The notes: generated by a model not told the origin, from the sequence alone. DNA of 64,000 nucleotides from an uncultured Bacteroidales bacterium (GCA_900318665.1 ONLQ01000001.1:124001-188000), one strand, 5' to 3'. Shown: positions 1-10,653, counted from the first letter of the stretch. Numbers and translations: made by a program.

Positions 1-1
1 C

Positions 2-217
2 GCCATGGTGCTCGGTATGGAGTCCGAAGGCAAATACACCACCCTCAAAGCCAAAGCCCCTCTCGCCGAAATGAACCGCTACTGCACCGCCCTCAGTTCG
101 CTCACCAGTGGCCGTGGTACTTTCACCATGACCTTCAGCAGCTACGAGCTCGTCCCCACCGACGTGCAGCAAGCCCTTCTCAAAGCCTACGAAGAGGCCG
201 CATCAGACGAAGAGTAG
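2..217 (+). CDS. Elongation factor G-like protein, C-terminal end (partial)
   Basis: The window opens inside this gene; only the last 71 or so residues remain, ending at a TAG at 215-217. They match the C-terminal domain V of EF-G-type translational GTPases: a GMES-type turn, an alternating strand KYTTLKAKAPLAEM, then TSGRGTFTMTFSSYELVP, where EF-G proteins carry their conserved SxGRGxFxMxFxxY signature. EF-G moves tRNA and mRNA through the ribosome, or with RRF splits ribosomes after termination. Bacteroidales carry more than one EF-G paralogue and the G domain lies outside the window, so canonical fusA cannot be told from the divergent second copy. A clear intrinsic terminator follows. Confidence 0.85.
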   Translation, partial: AMVLGMESEGKYTTLKAKAPLAEMNRYCTALSSLTSGRGTFTMTFSSYELVPTDVQQALLKAYEEAASDEE

Positions 218-240
218 TTCAATACTCATACATCATCAAA

Positions 241-272
241 GGAGAGGCATTTTTACAATGCCTCTCTTTTTT
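241..272 (+). terminator. Intrinsic terminator after the EF-G-like gene
   Basis: A 10-bp stem (241-250 with 258-267, the outermost pair a G-T wobble) around a 7-nt loop is followed by an uninterrupted T run. It sits 24 bp after the stop codon. Confidence 0.85.
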
Positions 273-338
273 CTTAAAAACAAGTCGCTTGAAGTCCTAC
301 GAAATTTGTCGTGGTTTAGCGCAATGTTTTTTATTTTG

Positions 339-346
339 TATCTTTG
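339..346 (+). promoter_or_regulatory. -7 element upstream of the DUF481 gene
   Basis: TATCTTTG matches the Bacteroidota -7 consensus TAnnTTTG, 33 bp before the ATG at 380. A TTTA at 315-318 is at the right distance (20 nt) but is an imperfect -33 box. Confidence 0.45.
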
Positions 347-379
347 CTTATTGTTTATGGCAAATAAAAAAGAAATAAT

Positions 380-1108
380 ATGAAACAAAAACTATTCATT
401 ATCGCACTGTTAGTGCTTTCCACCGTGGTAGCCACGGCACAAGAAAAGAAATGGAAGTTCAACATCAACGGAGGTGGCATCATCAACACCGGTAACATCA
501 GCAATATCGCTGTCAGCCAGGGCGCGGGTGCCGACCGCAACGACAGTGTTCTGGCTTTCAGCGCCAACTATAAGTACATCTATGGCGAACAGGACCATGT
601 GATGAACAACCGCGAACTCTCTTCCAGCCTCCAGTTCGACCTCTGGCAGTATAGCACCATCTCGCCCTTCCTCGCTGCCACCGACCTCATCAACCGTTTC
701 AAAGGCTACGACAACAAACTCTCTTTGCTTGTCGGTGCCAAGTGGCGTATCTATTCCGTCCCCAGCATCTGCGACTACTCCATCAGTGCCGCATACGTGT
801 CGGAGTTTATCGACTACTACGACGACGAGACGGGTCTTTCGCCCAATGTGCAGCGTCTCTCCCTGCGTGCCAAAATACGTCAAAAAATCGGCTCGACCAC
901 GCAACTCAAGCATACCACTTTCTATATGCCGTCTTTCACTGACTTTATGGACGACTACATCATAACAAGCGTTACCAGCCTCGAAAATAACATCTACAAA
1001 AACGTATTCCTCGGCGTACAGTTCAGCCTCGAATACCGCAACCTCGTGCCGACAGGCAAAGAGTATCTCGACACAAGAACCGAGATAACCCTGCGCGTCA
1101 ATTTCTAA
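380..1108 (+). CDS. DUF481-type outer-membrane beta-barrel protein
   Basis: The 242-residue protein starts with a Sec signal peptide (MKQKLFIIALLVLSTVVATA, likely cut just before Q21). The rest alternates polar and hydrophobic residues in short strands (NINGGGIINTGNIS, LAFSANYKYIYGE, LSLRAKIRQKIG) and ends in an aromatic residue (LRVNF), as expected for an outer-membrane barrel. The overall pattern suits DUF481 (YdiY-like), whose function is not established. It is a single-gene unit: its own -7 element lies upstream and a long terminator hairpin follows 14 bp after the stop. The barrel call is fairly safe; the family name is less so. Confidence 0.65.
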   Translation: MKQKLFIIALLVLSTVVATAQEKKWKFNINGGGIINTGNISNIAVSQGAGADRNDSVLAFSANYKYIYGEQDHVMNNRELSSSLQFDLWQYSTISPFLAATDLINRFKGYDNKLSLLVGAKWRIYSVPSICDYSISAAYVSEFIDYYDDETGLSPNVQRLSLRAKIRQKIGSTTQLKHTTFYMPSFTDFMDDYIITSVTSLENNIYKNVFLGVQFSLEYRNLVPTGKEYLDTRTEITLRVNF

Positions 1109-1122
1109 AAAAAGAGTGAAAT

Positions 1123-1167
1123 AATAGCAGCCCCCCGCACTAAAAATTAGTGCGGGGGGCTGCTATT
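1123..1167 (+). terminator. Long perfect hairpin terminator
   Basis: A 20-bp perfect stem (1123-1142 with 1148-1167), GC-rich in the middle and AT-rich at the base, encloses a 5-nt loop. The T tract is weak, but the stem length makes termination of the DUF481 transcript likely. It could act on both strands. Confidence 0.75.
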
Positions 1168-1364
1168 TGTAGGTATATGTCGCCGCTATAATCGTATTCA
1201 TTTTTGCGTCTTTTACCGCATATTTGCATTTTTTCAAAAAAAAATTTAATATTGAATTTCTTTATCAATACGTCAATAATACTTTATTTATTGATAATAA
1301 GAATATTAGGTATGTTTTGCCTATTTATATAGTTATAAGAATAATATCATAATACCCCAGGAGT

Positions 1365-4300
1365 ATGAATTTTCGACGTTTATTCTTTTTGTTTATTTCG
1401 TTGATTGTCGCTAATATAATATGTGCGCAGGTGCCACAGGCTTTCCTCTATCAGATGGTCGTGCGTGACGCCAACGATGTGCTTGTGCGTAGTCATAGTG
1501 TGGGGCTGCGGCTCACGATACAGCGTAGCGGCGGCTCGCCCATCTATTATCAAGAGACGCATAATGTTATGACCGACGCCAACGGCCTGCTGCAGATAGA
1601 GGTGGGTCGCGGCACGCGTAACACCACCTACGGCGAGTTCAACGCAATCCCTTGGGGAGACTACAACGATATAGTGCTTATTTCTGATATTGACCCTGCT
1701 GGCGGTACGTCATACTCGCTTACTGCTACGCAGCCGCTGCAGGCTGTGCCCTACGCTTTTATGGCAGATGAGCATCAGAACCTCGCCAACGCCGTCACCC
1801 TCGGCAACCGCGCGGGCAACTACCAACTAAAGAGCGTCAAAGACCCCACCGACCCTCAAGATGTTATTACCAAACGCTACCTTGACTCAGTGTTAGCCGA
1901 ATTGGTGCGACGTAGCAATACTCTGACGCGCGACACTGCGGCCTGCGTCAATCCGTTAAATATGCCTTTTGCATGGCGTGGTGAGAATCGTGTTGCAGAA
2001 GGCACCTATACCTTTACCAAGCCGGGCGCTGGCGCAGGTGGACTGGATAGCATCATTATACTAACCCTTCGTGTTGATGAAGGCACCCATAATGTCAATA
2101 TTGTCAATCAGGCCGGAGCCTATACATGGCACGGCAATAACTATGCTGCCTCTGGCACCTACACCTACGCTTATACCGACGGAAACGGTTGCCCCAGCGT
2201 CGATACCTTGAAACTCACCATCTCCGCCGCCGTGGTCTATGGCGATACCACCCCCGTCGAGAAATGCGGCAGTTTCACTTGGTACGGTACGCCTCTGCTG
2301 GCCTCAGGCGACTATACCCACACCTTTGTAGGCGTTGGTCCTGGCGGTGTGGATAGTATTCTACGCCTCCATCTAACCATCAAGCCACTCGGAAATAGAA
2401 CACTTACAGAGACGCGTTGCGACACCTACCATTGGGATCTTGAAGATGCCGACTATACCTCGACAGGCACCTACAGTCATACCATCACAGGTGGCTCAGC
2501 CAACGGCTGCGACAGCATTGTGCGCCTCGAACTCACCATCAACCAGACCGTATATCGCGACACTGCTGCTGACAAATGCGAGCACTTCACATGGTACGGC
2601 AACAATTATACGTCAACATCCAACCAGACAAAAACATTCAATAACGGTGCTGCCAACGGCTGCGACAGCACCATCCGCCTCGCCCTCACCATCCGCCCCA
2701 AGGCAACTAGCACTGACACCCGTTCGGCCTGCGACAGTTACGATTGGATAGACGGCAACACTTATACTTCCGACAACAATAGTGCCACCTACACTTTTAC
2801 ACTCGGTGCCGCCAACGGCTGCGACAGCACCGTAACACTAAACCTTACCATCAATACCGCCACCGTCGGCACCGATACTCGTACCGAGTGTGACAGTTAC
2901 ACATGGATAGACGGTAACACCTACACCGTTAGCAACAACACCGCCGTTCACCACACCACCAACGTGGCAGGCTGCGACAGCACTATAACACTCAACCTCA
3001 CCATAAACTACAGCACCACCGCAATAGACCAACAAGTGGCTTGCGACAGTTACACATGGATAGACGGCAATTCTTACAACTCAAATAACAACACAGCAAC
3101 GCACAGACTTGACAATGCCGCTGGCTGCGACAGCAACATAACTCTAAATCTTGTTGTCAGGTCTAGTAGCAGTAGCAACGTCACAGAGAACGTCTGCGGT
3201 GGAATTGCTACCTATAGAGATAACACATATATCGCAACAACCAGCGGTGCTGCTTATGAAATACATTTGTCCAATGCCCTAGGTTGCGACAGTACAGTCC
3301 ACCTTACCGTTTATAATCGAGCCTATACTGGCGCGGGATTGAGTTTTGATACAGTCTGTGCAGGAACAACGAGTTATACTTGGAGCGACTGGAATGATGA
3401 ATCTACAGAATTACAGAATGTCACTGTGTATTCGGAAGATTTCGAGGGATTAGGCACTGGTGGATCTCCAACAGGAGGCTGGTGGGGTGAACGTACATCA
3501 ACTACTATGACAGGGTTTAAGGCTTATTCTACATTTGGTTCTTATGTCCAATCGGCTCAAAATGGATCAATGTTTTTAATCAATGTAGGTACGGATGAAT
3601 ATGATTATCAAGCCGCAGGTATCTATACACCAGGATTTACCTTGACAGGTGGACAAACTACCATATCGTTTTACTATAGGCAGAATGCAACAGCGTATTA
3701 TCCATATATGACTATTTGGGTAACCAATAGTCAAAATGATAATTGGGCAAGTGGTACATACGTGAGAAGTATATTTAACAATTCAAATGCACTTCAAACA
3801 AGTTGGACACCAAGCACAACGACAATTACACCCGCTGCGGGCACCTATTACCTAATGTTCTATTGTGAAGGAGCGAACATTTCTTGGCTTGCAATTGACA
3901 ATATCGTCATTACTGAACGTCGAAATGTTACCGTCTATACGCCACACGTTACAGACCTGTCGAGTACTCCTAATGGAAGCAACTGGACCAGCGGTGTTAC
4001 CACTAATGCTTACGGATGCCCCGTCAGCGGTCGATACATCCATAAACGCGCAGTTGGTGAATCCTTTACTGAAGTGGCCTGTGAGAGTTACCGTTGGATA
4101 AATGGTACCACCTATACCGAAAACCAATCTAACAGATTGTATAATCATACTCGCACCTATAACACTCATTCCTGCAACGTTACAGATACACTGAACTTAA
4201 CCATAAATACCTCTGCTAGCAGTGCTGCCACTCAGACTGCTACCAATAACTTCATTTGGGCTACAAGTGGTATTGATGGTCACGGAACGGGACTTACCTA

Positions 4301-5927
4301 TGGATATAGCGGCAACTATATTGGCCCTTACTATACTACAGGAGCATGCCAGAATCGAGACACACTGCATCTCACTGTAAACCGCATTGCCTGCGCCGGC
4401 AGCAAATACACCGTCAGTAGTTGTACTCCGTTTACTTGGGAGGCTTCGGGTGCATACGGCAAAGGCACTGGTTCTACTTACAGCACCATTGGAACCAATC
4501 AATATTTCGGACCTGAATATACTCCCGCAGGCTGCGCCGAGGGAATCCACGACACACTTGTGTTAACATACGGCACCGCCGCCAGCACACGCTACGATAT
4601 TGCAGAGTGTGATAGTTATACCTGGCCTGCAAGCGGTACTGACGGCCACGGTACCACCACAACCTATAGCACCCTCGGCAACCACCGCTATACAGGGCCT
4701 ACTTACTATACCGCAATAGGTTGTGCCAGCGTTGATACTCTCAACCTGACCCTTGGTGCCTCTACCCACACCGAGGAAACGCAGACCGTTTGCGACGGCG
4801 TAGTATGGCACGAAATAAACCGTACCACAACAGGCGACCATATATATAACTACACCAACGGCGACGGCTGCGCCAGCACTGAAACACTGCACCTAACCGT
4901 AAAGCATAGCAAAGTTTTCGACACTGCTATTACCGTATGTTCAGGCGTTACAAGCGTACCAACACAAAGAATTGTACGCTTATACTATGAAGATTTTGAA
5001 AATGCCTCAACTTTGGATGATTGGGATATCGGAATTGGAACTGGAGCGCAATATGCGTTAGACGGATGGCAGCGAGTGTCGGGTAGCAAGGCATATGATG
5101 GCTATTCTCTTGTTTGCCAAAGTCCAATTAATAATAGTTATGTATGGGCTTCAAGTTACGCAACAACCCCATTAATTTATATGGAAGACCCAGCGAGAAC
5201 TAGTATATCATTCAAATTAAAATTGCCAGCGACATGGAATTGGGAAGATAACTATTTGCCTGATTTGTTGCAATTATATTGTTTGCAAGAAGATGATGAT
5301 GATGTGCTGAATAACTATGATTCTAAAGTCATATGGGATAATACAAGTGGTAGTTCTCGCTTGCAAGCAAGCAGTTGGCTTACTAGAACGGTAAGTATAT
5401 CTGCACTATATTCTGCCCCAGGTAATTATTCTTTTGTATTCCGTGATCGTGATGCATGGTCGTATGCTGCAATAGATAGTATTGACGTGCGTGGTCCTGC
5501 CACAATTCCTGTGCCACAAGACCTGCCCATCGGTACCCCAACACTGCGCACCACCCACTATACTGCTGCTAACGGATGCGACAGCACGGTAAACATCACT
5601 TGGACTGTGACTTCTTGCGGCGGACATATCGACCTAAACATCGACCCTGCTTTCGCCTCGCCCATCAGAGAAAACCACCCAACTCCCGAATATATTGAAA
5701 GCGAGAACTCGCGTGGCGATTGTGCTCCGCAGGACCTTAAAGAAAACAATAAGGAAGAGAATAAGGCTTTAGAGGAGTCGAGGTGTTTGGGCTTATACGA
5801 ATATAGGGATAATTCAAAGGCCTCCGAGTATTCTGAATACCCCGAGGCCTCTGAAAAAACTCTATTCTATTATCGTAGAGGTAGAGAGTGCTATTTTACC
5901 GAAAGCACTTCGGTTACTATGTATTGA
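1365..5927 (+). CDS. Large secreted repeat adhesin with cysteine-pair modules and two adhesin-type jelly-roll domains
   Basis: The protein has 1,520 residues. A signal peptide (ending near ANIICAQ) is followed by a domain of about 110 residues (QAFLYQMVVRDANDVLV...) common at the N-terminus of Bacteroidota surface proteins. Then come about a dozen modules of 45-52 residues, most with two cysteines (CDSY-W-DG... and GCDSTVTLNLTIN). They are interrupted twice by domains starting YSEDFEG (about residue 690) and YYEDFEN (about 1205) and ending in AIDNI/AIDSI, the pattern of cleaved-adhesin or choice-of-anchor-J domains. The last 80 or so residues are charged, E/S/Y/R-rich and show no type IX sorting domain. 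The gene ends 37 bp inside the convergent gene. Binding or biofilm function is inferred only from domain type. Confidence 0.75.
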   Translation: MNFRRLFFLFISLIVANIICAQVPQAFLYQMVVRDANDVLVRSHSVGLRLTIQRSGGSPIYYQETHNVMTDANGLLQIEVGRGTRNTTYGEFNAIPWGDYNDIVLISDIDPAGGTSYSLTATQPLQAVPYAFMADEHQNLANAVTLGNRAGNYQLKSVKDPTDPQDVITKRYLDSVLAELVRRSNTLTRDTAACVNPLNMPFAWRGENRVAEGTYTFTKPGAGAGGLDSIIILTLRVDEGTHNVNIVNQAGAYTWHGNNYAASGTYTYAYTDGNGCPSVDTLKLTISAAVVYGDTTPVEKCGSFTWYGTPLLASGDYTHTFVGVGPGGVDSILRLHLTIKPLGNRTLTETRCDTYHWDLEDADYTSTGTYSHTITGGSANGCDSIVRLELTINQTVYRDTAADKCEHFTWYGNNYTSTSNQTKTFNNGAANGCDSTIRLALTIRPKATSTDTRSACDSYDWIDGNTYTSDNNSATYTFTLGAANGCDSTVTLNLTINTATVGTDTRTECDSYTWIDGNTYTVSNNTAVHHTTNVAGCDSTITLNLTINYSTTAIDQQVACDSYTWIDGNSYNSNNNTATHRLDNAAGCDSNITLNLVVRSSSSSNVTENVCGGIATYRDNTYIATTSGAAYEIHLSNALGCDSTVHLTVYNRAYTGAGLSFDTVCAGTTSYTWSDWNDESTELQNVTVYSEDFEGLGTGGSPTGGWWGERTSTTMTGFKAYSTFGSYVQSAQNGSMFLINVGTDEYDYQAAGIYTPGFTLTGGQTTISFYYRQNATAYYPYMTIWVTNSQNDNWASGTYVRSIFNNSNALQTSWTPSTTTITPAAGTYYLMFYCEGANISWLAIDNIVITERRNVTVYTPHVTDLSSTPNGSNWTSGVTTNAYGCPVSGRYIHKRAVGESFTEVACESYRWINGTTYTENQSNRLYNHTRTYNTHSCNVTDTLNLTINTSASSAATQTATNNFIWATSGIDGHGTGLTYGYSGNYIGPYYTTGACQNRDTLHLTVNRIACAGSKYTVSSCTPFTWEASGAYGKGTGSTYSTIGTNQYFGPEYTPAGCAEGIHDTLVLTYGTAASTRYDIAECDSYTWPASGTDGHGTTTTYSTLGNHRYTGPTYYTAIGCASVDTLNLTLGASTHTEETQTVCDGVVWHEINRTTTGDHIYNYTNGDGCASTETLHLTVKHSKVFDTAITVCSGVTSVPTQRIVRLYYEDFENASTLDDWDIGIGTGAQYALDGWQRVSGSKAYDGYSLVCQSPINNSYVWASSYATTPLIYMEDPARTSISFKLKLPATWNWEDNYLPDLLQLYCLQEDDDDVLNNYDSKVIWDNTSGSSRLQASSWLTRTVSISALYSAPGNYSFVFRDRDAWSYAAIDSIDVRGPATIPVPQDLPIGTPTLRTTHYTAANGCDSTVNITWTVTSCGGHIDLNIDPAFASPIRENHPTPEYIESENSRGDCAPQDLKENNKEENKALEESRCLGLYEYRDNSKASEYSEYPEASEKTLFYYRRGRECYFTESTSVTMY

Positions 5928-6271
5928 CTTTCACCTCGCCAGGGGAGCGTGCCCATATAGCGTTTCCAACGCAGTTCAACATTCTTGCCGGAGCAGCGCA
6001 TCAGCGAGTCGGCTATAGCGTCGTCGGTTACGGAGAATTTGAACTCGTTTGAGCGTAGAGTGTTTGTAGAGGGACTGGTGGATTTGAATCCGCTTTGAAT
6101 TACTTTACCCTCGTAGGTTTTGAACACAACGCCTTTATACTGAAAAAAGTTCAGTTCGCCAGCATCGACACCTGTGCTATAAACAAAAAAGAAATGGAAA
6201 TAGATATATGCCGATAGAGCAATTACCGCTATGGCGACTACGGAACTAATGATTTTTGTTTTCATTGTCAT
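5891..6271 (-). CDS. Small membrane-anchored conserved hypothetical protein
   Basis: This 126-residue protein starts at an ATG (6271) or at a second ATG two codons later (6265). One hydrophobic helix (about residues 8-30) is followed by a soluble domain with two strand-rich parts; the C-terminus YMGTLPWRGESQYIVTEV reads like a conserved core. No catalytic motif is visible, so no function is assigned. Similar short proteins occur in Bacteroidales, to my knowledge as uncharacterised. Its 3' end overlaps the adhesin gene tail-to-tail by 37 bp. A TATTTTTG -7 match on this strand (6369-6376) lies about 100 bp upstream. Confidence 0.65.
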   Translation of the reverse strand: MTMKTKIISSVVAIAVIALSAYIYFHFFFVYSTGVDAGELNFFQYKGVVFKTYEGKVIQSGFKSTSPSTNTLRSNEFKFSVTDDAIADSLMRCSGKNVELRWKRYMGTLPWRGESQYIVTEVLSVK

Positions 6272-6632
6272 TGATTATCTGTTTTTGTTGTTTGATATTC
6301 TGGTTTGATATGGTTAATGGTTTGATAAATATAGTTTTAATAGAGAGATTGCAACCATATTCAATACACAAAAATAGTGTTTTTTAGGTAAGTGGGCAGT
6401 TAAAAATGATAGATGTTTTTCCGGTCCGTAACCAAAATGAAATACCAAAGAGCACTTCATTCTATATATAAACTCACTATGAGGGGCGAATTATGACAAA
6501 ATAAATCGCTCATAGAAGGACAAGGATGTGTATCTCCAAACGGTCTAACCCAAAACTGCTTTAGATAAATCAATTTATTTTCTTACATTTGCAGACGTAC
6601 ATAAACAATGTGTCATAATTAAAAAATTGTAT
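6272..6632. other. Divergent intergenic region with two -7 elements
   Basis: This 361-bp AT-rich gap lies between divergent genes. It holds TATTTTTG on the minus strand (6369-6376) for the membrane protein and TACATTTG on the plus strand (6584-6591), 41 bp before the PepSY-like gene. Neither has a convincing -33 box. I see no RNA gene, long repeat or open frame here. Confidence 0.5.
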
Positions 6633-7103
6633 ATGAAAAAGATATTTTTACTTTCTTTATTTGCTGTTGTTGCTTGTGGTGCTGCTTTTGCTCAGAAAGG
6701 CGTTTCGGTTGCCGAAAAGGATGTGCCATCACGTATGGTGATAGACTTTCAGCGTCAGCAGATTGATGCCCGCGAGGTGTCGTGGATGAAGATAGACTCG
6801 CTAACCTATGAGGTCCGTTTTATTGATGGCGACAATGGCGAGCAGGGCATCCGTTATACCCCCAGAGGTACCGAGAACCGCTACTATTTCTCCACCAGCA
6901 ACTGTCCGCGCAGCATACAGGACAGCGTTAAGGTTCGCTATCCTAAATTCAAGATTACCAACATCTGCGTGCGCAATGCCAAACGTCAGTCCTCATACGA
7001 GGCCCGCATTGCCCGCATGGGTGGCTTCCTCTTTTGGAAGAAAGAGAAAGAGTCCAAGGTTCTCCACTTCGACGTCTTTGGCAAATTCCTCGACGAAGAG
7101 TAA
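6633..7103 (+). CDS. Periplasmic PepSY-like (BLIP-like) protein
   Basis: The protein has 156 residues from the ATG at 6633; a TTG two codons upstream is in frame but less likely. A signal peptide (KKIFLLSLFAVVACGAAFAQ) precedes two similar segments: one opening VPSRMVIDFQRQQIDAREVSW... and a second with IQDSVKVRYPKFKITNI. The helix (V..DF....) then strand plan resembles the PepSY-like domains (DUF2874) widespread in Bacteroidota periplasmic proteins, whose role is unclear. The end (FGKFLDEE) fits that family too. It is a lone gene between its own -7 element and a terminator. Confidence 0.6.
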   Translation: MKKIFLLSLFAVVACGAAFAQKGVSVAEKDVPSRMVIDFQRQQIDAREVSWMKIDSLTYEVRFIDGDNGEQGIRYTPRGTENRYYFSTSNCPRSIQDSVKVRYPKFKITNICVRNAKRQSSYEARIARMGGFLFWKKEKESKVLHFDVFGKFLDEE

Positions 7104-7181
7104 TAGGTAATTGTAATAGGCCCAATTAGAGTCTTTTAAGCCGCCGAATAGGTCTTATTGGTCCAATTGCCCCTAATCAAT

Positions 7182-7227
7182 AAAGAAAGTCCCAGACGGT
7201 GCGTCTGCCTCGTTAGGGACTTTCTTT
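7182..7227 (+). terminator. Terminator with nested hairpins
   Basis: A 12-bp outer stem (7182-7193 with 7216-7227) encloses a small inner hairpin (7194-7206) and runs into a T-rich tail. It lies 78 bp after the PepSY-like gene. Confidence 0.8.
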
Positions 7228-7285
7228 TTGATAAATGTAATACTTTCAATGGTGCTGATAATCCATTAGTGTTTTCTTTTCACAC

Positions 7286-7330
7286 AAAAAGCAGAAGAGC
7301 AAGGCCATACGCCTTGCTCTTCTGCTTTTT
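7286..7330. terminator. Bidirectional terminator between the PepSY-like gene and secA
   Basis: A perfect 20-bp stem (7286-7305 with 7311-7330) has A runs on its left flank and T runs on its right, so it can terminate transcription from either side. It sits 14 bp beyond the secA stop codon. Confidence 0.9.
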
Positions 7331-7344
7331 TATTTGTCGTTGGC

Positions 7345-10300
7345 TTATTCAGCCAAGTCTTTGCCGTGGCAGTTCTTGTATTTCTTGCCGCTGCCGCAGG
7401 GGCATGGGTCGTTGCGGCCCACTTTTTTCTCAACGTGGACTGGCTGCGGTTTTTCCCTTGGAGCGGTGCGCTGCTGTGCGGCCTGCTGCATGGCGTCGGG
7501 ACGGCTGGTTTGCAGGCGACGGTCGTCGGTGCGGGGCTGCTGGGCTTCGCGCACGTTGTCGTTCTCTGGCACATGGATAGAGGCTCGGCTTAGGAACGAG
7601 GAGATTTGACGGTTGACCTCGATAAGCATCTTCTCAAAGAGGTTGAAGGACTCGAACTTGTAAATCAACAGCGGGTCTTTCTGCTCGTAACTGGCGTTTT
7701 GAACGCTTGTTTTGAGGTCGTCGAGTTCGCGCAGGTGCTCTTTCCAAAGGTCGTCGATAATGGCCAGGGTGATATTCTTCTCGATAGCCAGTTCTATTTC
7801 GCGGCCGTGACTCTCGTAACCTTTCTTGACGGGAACAATCACGTTCATATTCTTCTTACCATCGGTGATGGTGTAGAGCACGTTGAGGTAGCGAGTGTTC
7901 TCGTAGCAGTATTTGATGGTGGGGTAGGCCAGTTCGGCAAGACGCTGCATACGCTCTTTGAAAGCGTTGTATGTCAGGTCGTAGAGTTTCTGCACGGCAT
8001 CGCTACGACGCATATTGAAGAGTTCCTTCTCGGTGAACGGTACATCGCAAGCGAAGATGCGAATCATGTCCATCTTGAAAGCCTCGAAGTCGTTGTTCTC
8101 ATTTGCCTCGTCGTAAATCATCTCGCAGGTGTCGTAGAACATATTGCTGATGTCGATAGAGAGGCGGTCGCCGTAGAGTGCGTTGTGGCGCTTGTTATAG
8201 ATGACGGTGCGCTGGTTGTTCATCACATCGTCGTATTCCAGCAGGCGTTTACGAATGCCGAAATTGTTCTCCTCGACTTTCTTCTGCGCGCGTTCCACGG
8301 TCTTGGTAATCATAGAATGCTGGATAACCTCGCCCTCTTTGAGACCCATCTGGTCCATGACGCGTGCAATGCGTTCGGAACCGAAGAGACGCATGAGGTT
8401 GTCTTCGAGCGAGACGAAGAAGAGCGAACTGCCAGGGTCGCCCTGACGGCCGGCACGACCACGCAACTGACGGTCCACGCGGCGGCTCTCGTGACGTTCT
8501 GTGCCAATGATAGCCAATCCGCCTGCCTCTTTGACGCCGTCGCGCAGTTTTATGTCGGTACCACGTCCTGCCATATTGGTGGCGATGGTCACGCGGCCTG
8601 CCTCGCCAGCCTCGGCAACGATGTCGGCCTCTTTCTTATGCAGTTTGGCGTTCAGCACGTTGTGCTTGATTTTCTTCATGGTGAGCATCTTGCTCAACAG
8701 TTCGGAGGTCTCGACCGATGTGGTACCAACCAACACCGGGCGGCCTTCGCCCACGAGGCGTTCTATCTCATCGATGACGGCTTTGTATTTCTCGCGTTTA
8801 GTCTTATAGACCATGTCGTCCATATCGACACGGGCTATGGGACGGTTGGTGGGGATGACAACAACATCGAGTTTGTAGATGTCCCACAACTCCTTGGCCT
8901 CGGTTTCTGCCGTACCCGTCATACCCGCAAGTTTCTTGTACATGCGGAAATAGTTCTGCAGGGTGATGGTGGCGTAGGTCTGCGTGGCGGCCTCCACTTT
9001 GGCGTTCTCCTTGGCCTCGACAGCCTGGTGCAGTCCGTCGCTCCAGCGGCGGCCTTCCATGATACGGCCGGTCTGTTCGTCAACGATTTTCACTTGGTTG
9101 TCCTCGGTGACGATATAGTCAATGTCGCGCTCGAAAAGGGTGTAAGCCTTAAGCAGTTGGTCAACGGTGTGCACCCGGTCACTCTGTATAGCGAAGTCGT
9201 TGAATATCTGCTCTTTCTTGGCGGCTTTCTCTTCGGCGGAGAGGGACGAGTCGTTCTCCACCTCGGCAATCTCGCTGCCTATGTCGGGCAGTTGGTAGAA
9301 ACGGCGGTCCTCGCCTTTCTTGTCGAGAAACTCCATACCCTTGTCGGTGAGTTCCACTTGGCGCTGTTTCTCATCGATGGTGAAATAGAGTTCGTCGTCA
9401 ATCTTGTACATGTATTTGTTCTGCTCCTGCATATAGAAGTTCTCAGTGCGTTGCAGGATAGTCTTGATACCTGTCTCGCTGAGGAACTTGATGAGGGCGT
9501 TGTTTTTGGGCAGACCGCGATAGGCTCGCAGCAGCAGCATGGCGCCGCGCTCTTCGGGCTTGGGGTCGGGGTTGGAGGCCATCTCCTTTTTGCAGTCAGC
9601 CAAAATCTGTGTTACGAGGACGCGCTGGGCGTTGTAGAGCGATTCGATGACGGGTTTGAAGCGGTAGAACTCCTGCTCGTCATCGCCCTTGCCTGTGGGA
9701 CCGCTGATAATCAGAGGTGTACGAGCATCGTCGATAAGCACGGAGTCAACTTCGTCAACGATGGCGTAGTTATGTCCGCGTTGCACCAGTTCTTCGGGGC
9801 TGCGGCTCATATTGTCGCGCAGGTAGTCGAAACCAAACTCGTTGTTGGTGCCGTAGGTGATGTCGGCGTTGTAGGCCGCTTTGCGCTCGGCGCTGTGGGG
9901 CTCGTGCTTGTCGATGCAGTCCACCTTCAGTCCGTGGAATTCGAAAAGCATACCCATCCATTCGGAGTCGCGCTTGGCTAGGTAGTCGTTGACCGTAACC
10001 ACATGCACGCCTTTGCCTGGCAGAGCGTTAAGATAGACAGGCAACGTTGCCACGAGGGTCTTACCCTCGCCCGTGGCCATTTCGGCAATCTTGCCGCTGT
10101 GCAGCACCGCGCCGCCAATAAGTTGCACGTCGTAGTGCACCATGTCCCATTTAATCATGTTGCCGCCAGCCATCCACGACGTAGCGTAGTGGGCTTTGCC
10201 CTCGCTGTCGATAGTGACGCTCTCGCGAGTGGCTGCCAGGTCGCGGTCGTGGTCGTTGGCAGTAACCACCACCTCGCTGCCTTCGGCAAAGCGTTTGGCG

Positions 10301-10653
10301 GTAGCCTTGACAACGGCAAACGCCTCTGGCAGAATGTCGTTGAGCACATGCTGGGTCTTTTCATACGACTCCTTTTCGAGGACGTCGATGCGTTTGTAGA
10401 GGCCCTCTTTTTCCTCAACGGGCATATCATATTCGGTCTCAATGCGACCACGCAGTTCGGACAGTTCGTTTTCTTCGTTCTCAATAGTCTTGCGTATCAA
10501 TTCCTTGAATTCAAGGGTCTTGGCTCGCAGTTGGTCGTTGTCAAGAGCCTCGATTTCGGGATAGACTTTCAGTGTGGCGTCAAGGAAGGGCTTAACCTCT
10601 TTGAGGTCACGTTCAGACTTATTACCAAAAAGTTTGGATAAAAATTCTAACAT
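7345..10653 (-). CDS. secA: Preprotein translocase ATPase SecA
   Basis: SecA is the motor that drives unfolded proteins through SecYEG using ATP. The 1,102-residue protein shows Walker A ATGEGKT at residues 193-199, DEVD at 300-303, the second helicase half with [12 protein letters not shown] and [15 protein letters not shown], and a C-terminal zinc motif [13 protein letters not shown] (C1084, C1086, C1095, H1096) that binds SecB or ribosomes in other species. It is longer than the E. coli protein (901), with extra sequence between the first helicase half and the pre-protein region, typical of this phylum. Monocistronic: it has its own promoter and a bidirectional terminator. Confidence 0.98.
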   Translation of the reverse strand: MLEFLSKLFGNKSERDLKEVKPFLDATLKVYPEIEALDNDQLRAKTLEFKELIRKTIENEENELSELRGRIETEYDMPVEEKEGLYKRIDVLEKESYEKTQHVLNDILPEAFAVVKATAKRFAEGSEVVVTANDHDRDLAATRESVTIDSEGKAHYATSWMAGGNMIKWDMVHYDVQLIGGAVLHSGKIAEMATGEGKTLVATLPVYLNALPGKGVHVVTVNDYLAKRDSEWMGMLFEFHGLKVDCIDKHEPHSAERKAAYNADITYGTNNEFGFDYLRDNMSRSPEELVQRGHNYAIVDEVDSVLIDDARTPLIISGPTGKGDDEQEFYRFKPVIESLYNAQRVLVTQILADCKKEMASNPDPKPEERGAMLLLRAYRGLPKNNALIKFLSETGIKTILQRTENFYMQEQNKYMYKIDDELYFTIDEKQRQVELTDKGMEFLDKKGEDRRFYQLPDIGSEIAEVENDSSLSAEEKAAKKEQIFNDFAIQSDRVHTVDQLLKAYTLFERDIDYIVTEDNQVKIVDEQTGRIMEGRRWSDGLHQAVEAKENAKVEAATQTYATITLQNYFRMYKKLAGMTGTAETEAKELWDIYKLDVVVIPTNRPIARVDMDDMVYKTKREKYKAVIDEIERLVGEGRPVLVGTTSVETSELLSKMLTMKKIKHNVLNAKLHKKEADIVAEAGEAGRVTIATNMAGRGTDIKLRDGVKEAGGLAIIGTERHESRRVDRQLRGRAGRQGDPGSSLFFVSLEDNLMRLFGSERIARVMDQMGLKEGEVIQHSMITKTVERAQKKVEENNFGIRKRLLEYDDVMNNQRTVIYNKRHNALYGDRLSIDISNMFYDTCEMIYDEANENNDFEAFKMDMIRIFACDVPFTEKELFNMRRSDAVQKLYDLTYNAFKERMQRLAELAYPTIKYCYENTRYLNVLYTITDGKKNMNVIVPVKKGYESHGREIELAIEKNITLAIIDDLWKEHLRELDDLKTSVQNASYEQKDPLLIYKFESFNLFEKMLIEVNRQISSFLSRASIHVPENDNVREAQQPRTDDRRLQTSRPDAMQQAAQQRTAPREKPQPVHVEKKVGRNDPCPCGSGKKYKNCHGKDLAE

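Noticed and set aside
1300..1330. TATGTTTTG as the adhesin promoter
   Set aside because: The spacing inside the element is one base too long for TAnnTTTG and no -33 box is at the right place, so I do not call a promoter.
7606..9981. A 791-codon plus-strand open frame inside secA
   Set aside because: It is antisense to an unmistakable secA, has no promoter, and its hydrophobic, His/Val-rich product is typical of a shadow frame.
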